This document shows, in pieces, positions 63,579 through 64,000 of a stretch of DNA of 64,000 nt. A program made the translations under genes and the position numbers. The DNA lies in assembly GCA_020086605.1 (NCBI GenBank), contig JACBWW010000022.1, positions 6,797,243 to 6,861,242 of the forward strand, in the 5' to 3' direction. This DNA is from Lanius collurio (lineage: Eukaryota > Chordata > Aves > Passeriformes > Laniidae). The notes under the pieces were generated by a model, which worked only from the letters and a program-made list of their open reading frames with translations, searched no databases and had not been told where the DNA came from. The stretch's first letter is position 1; every line of letters starts with the position of its first letter.

Positions 63579-64000
63579 AGGAGGCACATGGTGCTGCTGG
63601 TGGTGACAGGGGTGATAGTGAGGATGTGGCTAATCCTCCTCCAGGTTACAGACTGTATACCAAAATTTTCCAACACCTGAGAAGCACGGGGTATGTACCT
63701 GCCTTAGAGACAGAGGGAGAACCTTGCAGGTGTGACATGGTAGAACTGCCCAGAGGAATCTCAGTTTTGCACACAGGCTGGAATGGGCACACAATTGCAT
63801 CCCAGTGTAGCCTGGAATATCATTTTTAGCAGTTCTTGAAGACTTACAGCATTCCATAGCTGAAGATCTGAATCAGCCAGAGGGTTTTCCAACCACACAG
63901 TTCTGGTGCCAGACATGATGTGTTTTAGCACAGGAGCTGAACATAATCTTCTCATCAATGTCATGAGGCTCAAGTGTCACAGGTTGGTCATTCCATGGAG
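63579..64000. other. Non-genic DNA to window end
   Basis: No repeat or gene is recognised. Confidence 0.5.

Noticed and set aside
63548..63829. 93-codon plus frame after a pyrimidine-containing stretch ending in AG
   Set aside because: GTG start, no recognised domain, and the acceptor-like context is weak; not enough for an exon.

Overview
The window reads as AT-rich, gene-free vertebrate nuclear DNA, most likely from a bird. The clade call rests on four CR1 LINE copies with bird-type CR1 3' ends (at about 2.13-2.24, 13.87-14.06, 36.93-37.47 and 38.35-38.56 kb), one ancient MIR/CORE-SINE relic (45.96-46.21 kb), low overall repeat density, and no sign of mammalian Alu, B1 or L1 elements. A crocodilian or turtle cannot be strictly excluded, but the sparse repeats favour a bird. 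Nothing points to a bacterium, virus or plasmid. I find no protein-coding gene, exon, tRNA, rRNA or CRISPR array that I would defend. The longest open frames are about 100-150 codons, many start at non-ATG codons, they lie on both strands with no domain or homology I recognise, and one of the longest is antisense to a CR1 copy. The stretch is best described as intergenic or deep intronic. Layout: 0-15 kb is unremarkable DNA with a 127-bp fold-back at 1.15 kb, two CR1 fragments, GC-rich CpG-poor islets at 3.1, 4.1-4.6 and 14.2-14.5 kb, and a 45-bp tandem duplication at 8.1 kb. 15.3-18.6 kb looks like a cluster of candidate conserved non-coding elements, with more candidates at 21.1-21.5, 31.2-31.5, 32.6-32.9, 36.0-36.4, 39.8-40.2, 41.4-41.7 and 47.9-48.4 kb. 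These are inferred from texture and transcription-factor-like motifs only; no alignment was possible. 29.05-29.77 kb differs in composition, with a local CpG cluster and a poly(T) edge, and might be a decayed retrocopy. 33.5, 42.4, 44.8 and 45.7 kb hold AT palindromes and G/T low-complexity tracts. A 24-bp perfect inverted repeat (33 of 36 bases over its full extent) links 60.58-60.61 and 63.54-63.58 kb. The two signals I rate highest are that 3-kb-spaced inverted pair and the 127-bp fold-back at 1152-1278, whose arms match at about 40 of 51 positions and which could be a palindromic MITE or a hairpin RNA source. No multi-gene system is present in what I can read.
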